Part shown: piece by piece, positions 1 to 9,129 of the stretch
Numbering within the stretch: position 1 is the stretch's first letter
Layout: every line of letters starts with the position of its first letter
Assembly (NCBI GenBank): GCA_034698045.1
Contig: JAQGAU010001024.1
Span: 1 to 21,955 of the forward strand
DNA from: Paramacrobiotus richtersi
Lineage: Eukaryota > Tardigrada > Eutardigrada > Parachela > Macrobiotidae
Direction of reading: 5' to 3'
Length of the DNA: 21,955 nt
Translations under genes and position numbers: made by a program
The notes under the pieces: generated by a model
Databases searched by the model: none
What the model saw: the letters and a program-made list of their open reading frames with translations, nothing else
What the model was told of the DNA's origin: nothing

Positions 1-652
1 CCGGTACAGTCGGTCGCGTTCAAAGTACCCAGTGGTTCAATGCGCGGAGGTGTTCAAAGTTACAGGTTTTACTGTACCCGACAAAAATATTTCTCCATCG
101 AATAAAGACTCCATTTTTTTAACTGGAATAAAAATGCATCTAAAATGCATTGCACAGTTGGTCAGTATCAACCCAGTTGAGGCGCAGCGCTACGTTAAGC
201 GCTCGAATTGATAACATCGAAGACTTCAAGTAGATTCCGGAATTCTATGTGTATTTGAAGAATAAAAAGCACCACACTTTGAGAGAAAATGCATCGAAGC
301 AGTCTGTAGTAGTAGCAGCAACTAAGAATTTAGAAAGAAAGCAGCATTACAGATACAGCCCGCCGCGACGATAAAATCCACAAAGCTGAGCATTCTCAAC
401 AAAATCAAACTGCTATCTTATCTACATTACATACTGCAGATAGCACACCTCATGGTCGCCTAAAGTACACTGCAATTCTAAGTTGTATGTCGCTGCTAAC
501 ATAACAGGCATTGCTTTCACTAGGCACTCGGCACTGTCTGCAAACAGTTGGTCGACATTCGATATATAAAAAATTCGTGATGTTCCTCATGTCATGACAT
601 ATACGGCCAGTTCTGAAGGCTTCTCCTTTTATAAAAATCGATCGCATGACAG
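1..652. other. Intergenic / 5' flank of first kinase-Kelch gene
   Basis: I see no convincing coding exon here. The right part resembles the flank of the second kinase-Kelch gene. For example CACTAGGCACTCGG near 519-532 matches CACTAGGTACACGG at 4281-4294, and the CACCTCATGGTCG stretch near 447 matches CACCTCATTGTCG near 4206. The shared flank shows that the duplication included upstream sequence. A TATA-like run lies at 563-570. Confidence 0.5.
563..570 (+). promoter_or_regulatory. Candidate TATA box (TATATAAA)
   Basis: A TATATAAA run sits 83 bases upstream of the ATG of the first kinase-Kelch gene. The distance would suit a core promoter with a short 5' leader. The paralogous flank before 4372 has no equally good TATA match, so this may be chance in AT-rich DNA. 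A second TATAAAA at 630-636 is too close to the ATG to act as its promoter. Confidence 0.25.
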
Positions 653-2691
653 ATGGAACGACAGAATGATTCTCTCGTTCAGGATGAAACATTCGGCAGT
701 GTTGCTTGTCAGTACCGTTACAACAACAGTGATCACATTGCTAAAGGGGCCTTTGGGATTGTATACCAAGCAGCCATTACCAACCGCGGCGATTTTAGTG
801 GAGCCGAGCAAGTGGCTGTCAAAGTGGTTCATCTGGATAGGCAATCAGAATTGATGACTGACGGCAAAAAGTGGTCCAAATTACTTCAAAGACTGCAGAA
901 TTTGCCTGAACTCAGCCACGATCATCTCGTTGCATACCATAAAATCACAATCGCGAAAGGATTACGGGGAGGGGCATCGATCGAGCTACTGATGGACTAC
1001 CATGCTGGTACGGTTATACATTTGACACCCATTTTAAACACTGTTATCGCACCATTTTGATTACGTGGGCCTATTTACATTGTACGCCAAATTTGTGTTT
1101 CAGGTGAGGATTTGAGGACAGTCATTCGAAACTTGCGACAGCAAGGAGCTTTGCTTAGGGAAACCGAAGCAGTATCCTATACCATACAAATTGCAGAAGG
1201 ACTACAGTTTCTGCATGACAAACAGCTCATACATGGAGATTTGAAACCATGTAACATTCTTACAACGTACTCTGAGAATGGTGATCGAAAACTAGCCATC
1301 TGTGATTTGGACGATATAGTGCAGATGGAACGTGATGCCACTTGCTCACACGATATTACGAATCTTCGTGGCACATATCGGTTCATGTCACCGGAGATGC
1401 TTAGAAAGTTTGTGGCTATGCAAGAATCCGAAAATCCCGGGCGAAAAACCGACATGTGGAGTTTGGGATGCATCATGTTGGAGTTGGCTGATTGTGTTGT
1501 CGGTAACGATCAGAAATGGCTTCGCAAGGAACATGCACAAATCCAAGTCGGTAATAAAGTTAACGATGAACGGTTTATTCACCTAATTATCGACGGATAC
1601 GTTCCGTGTGCCATCGAAGCCATCCCGTCATGCCTAAGGGCAAGTTTGCAAACATGCTCACATACAGCAAGCTCAGAGCGGATTTCTGCACGTTTGCTCA
1701 TTCAGCAGTTGAAAGCACGGGAATTTATCATGATCTTTCGCCATATACATCGGGCTAATGAATGCTACTTGTTTGATCCTTTGACGAAATCAGCGACAGT
1801 ACTAACATTACCTGTGGATCTGTACATCCATTTAAACGTCCTTGCTGTTTCAAAGGGCAGTGTTGTATGCCAGTCGACAGTGGAGGGTTCCCTCGAAGTA
1901 GTGGTATGGAATGTACAAGAACAAACTTCTCCGACAATTCCGTCTCCCGGAAGTTGCAAACCACAATATTTGTTAATTCCCATTGCTGTCATGGACAAAA
2001 TCTATTTTTTTAGTGGTGATGGAAAGTTCAGAATGTTGGATCTTCGTGATGGAATGGACGTAGCTCTCAAACTGCCGACAGATGGCCGCCCCATATGGGT
2101 ACTTAGTAGTCCGATTTTACCCTAAGTTCTGATCGCAAAAGAGAGCCTGAAGTTTATTTACGCGTTTGCTTGCAGGGAACACGCTACGGAGTACGAGATG
2201 GTAACCGAATCATCTACATCGGACAAAACTGGGCCGAAGCGCACCCGTTACCAATGTGGGTCAAATGCTATGATACGGTTACGAATGAATGGAATTCTTT
2301 ACCGGAACTACCCTGGCGATATGGATTCGCTATGGTTGTACTGCAAAAGACAGTTTACGTACTGGGCGGTGACACCGACGATGACAATCGTCGATCTTGT
2401 ATGCGCTTAGACCTGCAGTCGCCAACTCGTCAACGGGAAACAATTTGCGACCTTTTGGAGGGAAGGGAGCATCATTGTGCGTTCATTTCTGACAGCATGA
2501 TTTATGTCTTCGGCGGCTACCGAGGGAAAGTTGCTGTGTCTTGTGTTATGGAAGTGTACGATACACAGCGAGACTTGTGGTCCGCTGTTTTCGTGACAGG
2601 GATAAGGGAAAGATTTTCTGATAACGAACGTTGCCAGTCTGTGGCAGCAAATGTAACTCTGAACTGGCCGGTTCCGGCTATGCCCAAGTGA
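653..2691 (+). CDS. Protein kinase-Kelch fusion protein, copy 1 (3 exons)
   Basis: Predicted Ser/Thr-type protein kinase fused to a Kelch propeller, 621 aa. Exons are 653-1007, 1104-2098 and 2176-2691; the introns (96 and 77 bp) are GT-AG and preserve frame. The kinase domain spans about residues 29-280. It has a glycine loop (KGAFGIV, 31-37), the VAVK lysine (K57), a catalytic loop HGDLKPCN (162-169) with Gly in place of the HRD Arg, DLD (186-188) in place of DFG, then GTYRFMSPE and DMWSLGC. The C-terminal half (about 300-621) has Kelch-type blades, seen as VYVLGG, MIYVFGG and the YDTxxxxW pattern. The ATG is supported by an aligned ATG in the copy at 4372. The kinase side looks MEKK-like with a non-RD loop, so regulation need not involve activation-loop phosphorylation. 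The propeller may recruit substrates or partners (inference). No signal peptide or membrane segment is seen, so it is probably cytosolic. Confidence 0.85.
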
Positions 2692-2742
2692 AACAACTGC
2701 GATTTATTCTGTTTCAACAACACTCCATCTCTCTGCAGTAGT

Positions 2743-3060
2743 CTTTGACCCTTTCCCGAAGTCAGCCACAGAATTTACTTTGCCTGGAAATCTATACGTA
2801 GATTTGAACGTACTCGCGGTTTCAAGCGGTATAGTTGTGCGCCAAACAATAGTAGAGGTTTGCCTCGAAGTAGATGTGGAATTTGCAAAAACAAACTTCT
2901 CCGACATTTTTATTTCCCGAAAGGCGCAAAATGCCGGGCCGGTGTTTTTACCACACGTGCTGATTGCTGATAGTTTCACATTTTGCTCGCAGGAACCAAT
3001 CTACGGAGCATAAGATGGTCACCGAATCATCTTTATAGTAGCGAAGTGGGCTGAAAAGCG
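2743..3060 (+). pseudogene. Kinase-Kelch pseudogene fragment (linker and early Kelch part)
   Basis: Similarity to the intact copies starts abruptly near 2743, matching the FDPLTKSA region of copy 1 near 1769. It runs on through the 'LNVLAVS' part. The stretch that should encode the next blade (AVMDKIYFF in copy 1) is missing. An intron-like piece ending TTTTGCTCGCAG (to 2992) is followed by a degraded start of the last exon with stop codons near 3013 and 3035. It directly follows what looks like the 3' UTR of copy 1. It lacks a kinase domain and a continuous frame, so it is not expected to make protein. Confidence 0.75.
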
Positions 3061-3124
3061 CTCGTTGCCAACGTGGGTCAAATGCGCATAACTATGCATA
3101 ATTATTCGCATAACTTATGAATCT

Positions 3125-3480
3125 GTAACTAATGCGAAATTTGCGGCAGCAAAGGACCTTGATGAGTGAAGCTGCCACTGTGTCGTATACCACAGAAATT
3201 GCAGATCGACTGCCTTTTTTGCACGATAAGCAAATCATACTCGCAGATCTGAGACCAATTAATATTCTCACAAAGCGCTCACATAACAGTGATCCAAAAC
3301 TAACCATCTGTTATTTGGATGACGTAATTCAAATGGAACGGAACGCTACCTTTTCACGATTTTACTCATCTCCGCGGCATATATCGCTACATCTCACCGG
3401 AAATGCTTAAGAAATTGGTAGCTTTCCAGCAAAACCAAATTTCCGGGCGAAAAACGGACATGTGGATCTTGGGATGCATC
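3125..3480 (+). pseudogene. Kinase-Kelch pseudogene fragment (kinase C-lobe)
   Basis: Similarity to the kinase C-lobe starts at 'MRNLRQQRTLMSEA', which aligns with LLRNLRQQRALMSKA of copy 2. The catalytic loop is ruined: HGDLKPSNIL has become ILADLRPINIL, so the HGD histidine is gone. The following DLDD appears as YLDD. A frameshift near 3355 moves the MSPEML-like and GRKTDMW-like segments into another frame. Similarity ends near 3480, right after the DMW-LGC region. No Kelch part follows. The piece is in the same orientation as the intact genes and sits downstream of another fragment, so the order is scrambled relative to a normal gene (Kelch part before kinase part). Confidence 0.8.
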
Positions 3481-3482
3481 AG

Positions 3483-4122
3483 GCAGCGGTTGTCGGAGGA
3501 ACCACCAAGCAAAGCGTTCACGTGATCAACATAAATGAGAGAGGTGCAGCACCGCAGTCAAATGGTCACGGTGGCCACGATGCACCGGCAACTTTTTGGC
3601 TTTTCTAACACTACGACGAAAACGGAGAAATGGAAGGCTGTACAGATTCACCGGCGGAAGAAGCTTTTACTTATACAAAAGTCTCTTCCACCGGTAAATC
3701 TGTTTGCCATAGCGCAATTACGAAGACCAGTACGTATGGAGTAAGCGCCAGCTTTATGAACCAAGATCGATGAAATGATCAGTTTCAAAACGATTATTCT
3801 GCAGTAAATGGTTCCTGGGCCCTGGTGATTGAAAGTAATATGGCAGTCAATGGAAATGGCACCGTATTGATAACTAAAGTGGATGTGGAGCTAGTGACAT
3901 TTCAGAGATAGCCGCAAAAGATCAAACGATCGCATTCAGGTGTATGATGCTTACTAGTTTACAAGCCTACAACGAAATTTAAAAGCTGACATCAAAGAAG
4001 TGGATAACAGTAACAAAGAATCGGAAAGCAAACGAACAATACAGTCTGGCGAAACGAAGCTTTTAGCCAACCTGAATTACAGCCGAATTCTTGACGACAT
4101 GATCGCTACAACTGCACACTAG
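3483..4122 (+). pseudogene. Decayed gene of unknown family, copy 1
   Basis: One frame stays almost open from about 3483 to 3915, broken only by stops at about 3607 and 3769 and then a one-base frameshift near 3910. Such a long near-open frame suggests a lost gene. The conceptual product is rich in Ser, Thr, Val and Gly and looks beta-strand-like; it contains NGHGGHD, then LVIESNMAVNGNG, then VDVELVTF. A related decayed copy lies at about 20363-20690, which argues that the similarity is real. A further open stretch (about 3958-4122, ending TAG) is Lys/Glu/Asn-rich and may be its C-terminus. I do not recognise the family and see no Kelch or kinase motif. Confidence 0.5.
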
Positions 4123-4184
4123 TCTCATAAGTCATATTGTGAATACTGAAAACTTTTATCTTGTCTAAGCTGCACTGCTATCTG

Positions 4185-4371
4185 TTGCAGATATTAGGAC
4201 AGTGCACCTCATTGTCGTTATTCAAAGACTATCTTCGAAAACTGTTTAGTAGGTCGCAACGTGCAGTGCGTATTTGTTATCACTAGGTACACGGAAAAGA
4301 ATTTTTGTCAGTTGTGCAGTCCACGATCCGCCGCGTTTCTGAAGTGTTCTCCAAATTCTGTCATTTTTTAA
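4185..4371 (+). promoter_or_regulatory. Duplicated 5' flank of second kinase-Kelch gene
   Basis: This stretch resembles 425-652 upstream of copy 1: the CACCTCATTGTCG block, the TATCACTAGGTACACGG block (4279-4295) and a TCTGAAG-GTTCTCC block just before the ATG. A weaker match to the last block occurs before the broken copy at 15725. Shared non-coding blocks among paralogues could be promoter and leader elements, or simply recent shared ancestry. No TATA box is obvious. Confidence 0.35.
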
Positions 4372-6410
4372 ATGGAAGAGAATAGTAGTAATCTTGTGCA
4401 GACTTTCGTTCGGGATGAGACATTTGGCTTTAGTACCTGTCTGTACAGTTGCAACTATGCTGATCACATTGCTAAAGGGACCTTCGGCATTGTGTACCAG
4501 GCAACCATTGTAAAACGGGGCGATTTTCGTGGAGCCGGACGTGTGGCAGTCAAGGTTATCAAATTTGACAGACAACCAGAGTCAGTTAGTGAACGCAAGA
4601 AATGGTCCGAATTACGTCAAAAGCTTCAGAACTTGCATAAACTCAGCCACGATCACCTTGTTGCATACCATAAAATCACCATCGCTAAAGGGTCACTGGG
4701 AGGCATATCCATTGAACTGATGATGGACTACCATAATGGTACTAAATTTTCAAAGCTACCGTTAATTCTAGCGGTTGTATATACTGTATCTGTACGTAAA
4801 TTTCTTAATGCAGGTGGAGATCTAAACAGACTTTTGCGAAACTTGCGGCAACAAAGAGCTTTGATGAGTAAAGCTGACGCTGTGTCATATGCCATACAAA
4901 CTGCAGAAGGGCTCCAGTTTTTGCATGATAGACAGATTATACACGGAGACCTGAAACCGAGCAACATTCTCACAACGCTCTCCTCGAATGGGGATCGAAA
5001 ACTGGCCATTTGTGACTTGGACGATATAATCCCGATGGAACGGGACGCGACTTGCTCGCACGATATTACACATCTCCGTGGAACAGTGCGTTACATGTCG
5101 CCGGAGATGCTAAAGAAATTTGTAGCTACCCAAGATTCCGGAAGCCCCGGGCGAAAAACCGACATTTGGAGTTTGGGGTGCATTATACTTGAACTGGCTG
5201 GATGTGTTGTAGGTAACGATCAAAAATGGCTTTGTAAAGAACACGAAAGAATAGAAGTCGGTAACAAAGTTAACGACGAAAGGTATATTCATCTAATTAT
5301 CGAGGGATATGTTCCGTGTGCCGTTCAAACCGTTCCGTCATGCCTGAGTGCCAATTTCCAACAGTGTTTACATACCACAAGCTCGGAAAGGATTTCTTTA
5401 AGTTTACTCATTAAACAGCTGAAAGCACGGGAATTTATCGTTATCTTCCGCTATACAGGTCCAGGTAATGAATGCTACGTGTTTGACCCTCTGACGAAGT
5501 CAGCGACACAACTAACTCTACCTGCTGATCTACATAAAAATGTAGACGTACTCGCTTTTTCAAACGGTAGTGTTGTGGGCCATACAGTACAGGGTTCCCC
5601 AGAAATATTGGTATGGGATGTACAAAACCCAACTTGTCCGACAATTTTATTTCCCGAAAGGCGCGGACTGCGAGAGCAAATGTTATGTCCCATAGCCATC
5701 ATGGACAAAATCTATTTTTGGTGTAAAATGGGGGATTCAGTTCAGTTCAGGATGCTTGAGCTTTGCGATGGAACGGACATCACTCTCCAACAACCGCCAA
5801 ATTTTCCCCCCATACTGGTACATAGTTGTCTGCTTTTTGCCATAACAGTGTTGACTGCAAGCAGAAAGTTTATTTTCGCGTTTGCTTGCAGAGATTTCAC
5901 GGAACAGGAGATGGTAGCAGAATCATCTTCATCGGGGAAAAGTGGGCCGAACAGCACCCGTTGCCAATGTGGGTCAAATGTTTTGATACCGTTACAGGTG
6001 AATGGGAGTCTTTACCGGACCTGCCTGCATGGCGATGTGGCTTCGCTATGGCTGTATTGCATAACACTGTTTACGTCCTGGGCGGCGTTATCTCCGGTAC
6101 CAATCGTCGATCATGCCTTCGCTTAGACCTGCAGTCACCAACTCGTCAATGGGATACAATGGGCGAGCTTCTGGAGGGAAGGACTGATCATTGTGCCTTC
6201 GTTTCAGAAAACATGATGTATGTCTTTGGCGGCCGCCCAGGGAAAGTTCCCGCCTCGGGCATCATGGAAGTGTACGATGTAGAGCGAGACTTGTGGTCAA
6301 CTGTTTCCGTAACAGGAAGCAAAAAATTTTTTGATAACAAATTTGGGCTGTCTAAGTATAAGGCAGCAAATGTAACTTTGAGTTGGCCGGTTTCGGGTGC
6401 GTCCCAGTGA
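4372..6410 (+). CDS. Protein kinase-Kelch fusion protein, copy 2 (3 exons)
   Basis: Close paralogue of the gene at 653, predicted 629 aa. Exons are 4372-4738, 4814-5817 and 5892-6410; GT-AG introns of 75 and 74 bp sit at the same places and phases as in copy 1. The kinase domain has glycine loop KGTFGIV (35-41), VAVK lysine K61, catalytic loop HGDLKPSNIL, DLD in place of DFG, GTVRYMSPEM and DIWSLGC. The C-terminal half has Kelch blades, seen as TVYVLGG, MMYVFGG and YDVERDLW, and ends with a conserved tail (AANVTLSWPV). The first intron is a multiple of three with no in-frame stop. If retained it would insert 25 residues after the hinge region; I treat it as an intron because copy 1's matching intron contains stops. 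Role is inferred as for copy 1: a kinase with a built-in interaction propeller. Lys, Asp and Asn catalytic residues are present, so activity is plausible. Confidence 0.87.
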
Positions 6411-6956
6411 TCTAATTGCAATCTGATTGCATCCAAGACGGCCGCGATCTGATACTCCGTTGTACCACACGTCGATGCTATACGACTTCCCTACTGTGTG
6501 CGCAATTATTCAATGACTATTATGGGTACTGCTATAAACATGACGAGGACATGCTCCTTCTTTTGGTTCGAATTCATATATAACTTGATCACAAACAAAA
6601 GACAATCGGTCGCAGGATTCACATAAAAGAAATAAAAGCTAATCCAACAGACAGGGACTGCTACACCCTCTTGGAGGCTAACATCCACTCACGTACCGTA
6701 TCTCAATGCTCGGGGGCCAGTTCTCAGGCGTACTCCTTCTCATTGATATGAGCAGGAACAGGAGACGCCGCTACGCACGCTCATGGGCATGAGCAAGAAG
6801 AACCCTGGATATACCCAAGAAATACTGTAAGTTAAAATGTACAATGCCTAGGCTGAATCTGTGTTTCTCTTTTTGCGCAAAGCAACAGAAACATCGTTTT
6901 GTTTCTACAAGTTTGGAGTATTTGATGTTTCTGTACAATCCATCTGGCGAATACAG
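6411..6956. other. Intergenic, including 3' flank of kinase-Kelch copy 2
   Basis: No gene recognised. An AATAAA at 6631-6636 could be the polyadenylation signal of the upstream gene. Kinase similarity starts sharply near 6957, and nothing before it matches the missing N-lobe, so the next copy is truly 5'-truncated. Confidence 0.45.
6631..6636 (+). terminator. Candidate polyadenylation signal (AATAAA)
   Basis: A canonical AATAAA lies about 220 bases after the stop codon of kinase-Kelch copy 2. The hexamer is common by chance, so this is weak support for a 3' end. Confidence 0.25.
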
Positions 6957-8276
6957 GCCATCTGTGACCTGGACGATATAGTCCAGATGGCACGTGACGC
7001 TACATGCTCACGCGACATTACGAATCTTCATGGAACATATCGTTTCATGTCGCCGGATATGCTTAGGAAGTTTGTGGCTACGCAAGAATCCGAAAAACCC
7101 GGGCGAAAAACCGACATGTGGAGTTTGGGTCGCATCGTGTTGGAGTTGGCTGACTGTGTTGCCGGTAACGATCAGAAAATTAATAGCTTCGCAAGGAACA
7201 TGAAAACATCGAAGTTGGCAATAAAGTGAACGACGAAAGGTTTATCCACCTTGTTATCGACGGATACGTTCCTTGTGCCATTGAAACCATTTCCTCATAC
7301 TTAACTGCCACTTTGCAACAATGTGTGCGTACCGGAAGCTCAGAAAGAATTTCTGCAAGGTTACCCATTCAAGAGTTGAAAACACGGGAATTCGCCATGA
7401 TATTCCGCCATATGCCTCTGGCTAACGAATGCTACGTGCTTGACCTTTCGACGAAGTCAGCGACAGAACTAACTTTGCCTATGGATCTGTACAGGCATTT
7501 AAATGTGCTTGCTGTTTCAAACGGTAGTGTTGTGTGCCAATCAACAGTAGGGGGTTCCACCGAAGTACTTACAGTTAGATGGGATGTACAAGAACAAACT
7601 TCTCCGACAATTGCATTTCCCGGAAGGTGCAGACTACAATATTCGTTCTGTCCTATAGCTGTCATGGACAAAATCTATTTTTTTGGTGGTGAGGGTAAGT
7701 TACGAATGTTGGATCTTCGTGATGGAATGGACGTCATTCTTAAACTACCGCCAGATGGTCGCTCCACATCGGTACTTATTGTTCCGTTTATGATTATTGT
7801 AAAAGAGAGCCACAAGTTCATTTTCGCGGTTATTTTCAGAAGCACTACGAAGCACGAGATGGCAACCGAATCATCTTCATCGCAGAGAATAGGACCGGAA
7901 AGCACCCGTCTCCAATGTGGGTTAAAATGTGTGATACGGTTTTGGGTGAATGGGAATCTTTACCCGATGTCCCGATCTACCTGATCACGCCTGCGCCTGG
8001 ACCTGCAGTCTCCAGTTCTTCAGTGGGAAACAGTGCATGACCTTATGGAGAGAAGAGCTGATCATTGTGCGTTTATTTCAGACAATACGATTTATGCCTT
8101 TGGCGGCCGCCAAAGGGAAGTTGTTGCATCTCGTCTAACGGGAAGTCTGTGACAAAGAGCGAGACTTGTGGTCGATTGTTTCCGTAACAGGTAGCAGAAG
8201 TTTTGCTTTAAACGAATTTGGATGTCCGAGGCAGCAAATGTGGCTTTGAATTGGCCGGTTTCCGGTCCGTCTCGTT
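6957..8276 (+). pseudogene. Kinase-Kelch pseudogene, 5'-truncated copy 3
   Basis: Clear similarity to copies 1 and 2 starts in the middle of the kinase domain (AICDLDDIVQ) and runs to the conserved tail. The glycine loop, VAVK lysine and HGD loop are absent. Near 7180 an insertion after NDQK shifts the frame by +2 relative to copy 1. The Kelch linker is then well preserved (7226-7771), with a recognisable 68-bp intron (7772-7839) at the conserved place. Near 7979 about one blade is deleted: the text jumps from the LPDVP region to the sequence encoding RLDLQSP, out of frame. More shifts follow before the tail near 8230-8276. The preserved middle suggests fairly recent inactivation. It is convergent with the minus-strand pseudokinase gene. 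Confidence 0.85.
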
Positions 8277-9129
8277 GAACTTACTGCAGTTTAATCTGCT
8301 TCAACAACAGTCCAATACTCTACACTAACAGGATATTGTTGCAATTTGATCAGTGATTTGTGTATTCAGAATACATCCTCAAGCAGGTACAAAACAAAAC
8401 AATACTCAGTTAAACTCATCTAAATTCACAACTCATTTAAACATTTAAACAAAAAACACGAGTTTGCAAACTCACGAACTAATAATTACATACTGTGCAG
8501 CGATGTCGCGGCATTGTCGCCTGAGGGTTACTGTACTACGGCAGTGCAGTAACATGTGCACGTAAACGCTTCCCTAATGTTCACAAAAAAATAGGAACAG
8601 GTTGCATTGGCAGTTCTAAATAATCGACCTCGTCTAGCTTTAAAAAATAACTATTGTGGCTTCGTTAAGACATAAACAGTGTTCTCGGTTTATTAGTTTT
8701 AGTAATTACAAAAGCGACACCACTTACGGTTTTATATCTAGATTTTTTTGGGATTTCGTCGTACAGCTTCGCATTTTATAGCTGGACCATTAGTCTGTGA
8801 CTAGTATATTGACAAAAGTAACTTATAACTGTCGTACTACTTTGTTCCAAGGTGGGTCGTCCGCCCATCCCGGTAGTCAGCTATCCCGGACCCGCTGTTC
8901 CATTATACAATTATTACGACGGCTTCGGTATGGCTCATTACACTTGGTAATCACAAGCGTTGTATAACATGCACTCGATCGTGGTATTTATCTACAAAGC
9001 AGTCGGTTTCGGGACTTTGTAATGCTGGGGCTAGATAACAATTTGTTGTCGTTTGAGCCATTTCTCACTGATTGCCTTTGCTACCGTTTTCTGTTCTGCC
9101 TTTGGTGTTCGTGATAGTTTTTGGAAAGG
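8277..9129. other. Intergenic between convergent genes
   Basis: The first 50 bases resemble the 3' flank of copy 1 (a TTCAACAACA block). The rest is AT-rich. The only coding-like piece is a short plus-strand open stretch at 8822-8950, rich in Pro, Tyr and Gly (contains PPIPVVSYPGPAVP, ends TAA). It has no partner exon that I can identify. No RNA gene is recognised. Confidence 0.4.

Noticed and set aside
3535-3744. 69-codon plus-strand open frame
   Set aside because: It runs in a different frame from the decayed gene that aligns with 20363-20690; it is an out-of-frame shadow.
6861-6956. Possible N-terminal exon in front of the third kinase-Kelch copy
   Set aside because: The frame is open but shows no similarity to the N-lobe or hinge of the other copies; the copy is better explained as 5'-truncated.
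8851-8900. GC-rich block considered as a tRNA or other structured RNA
   Set aside because: No cloverleaf or conserved T-loop/A-box/B-box text could be found on either strand.
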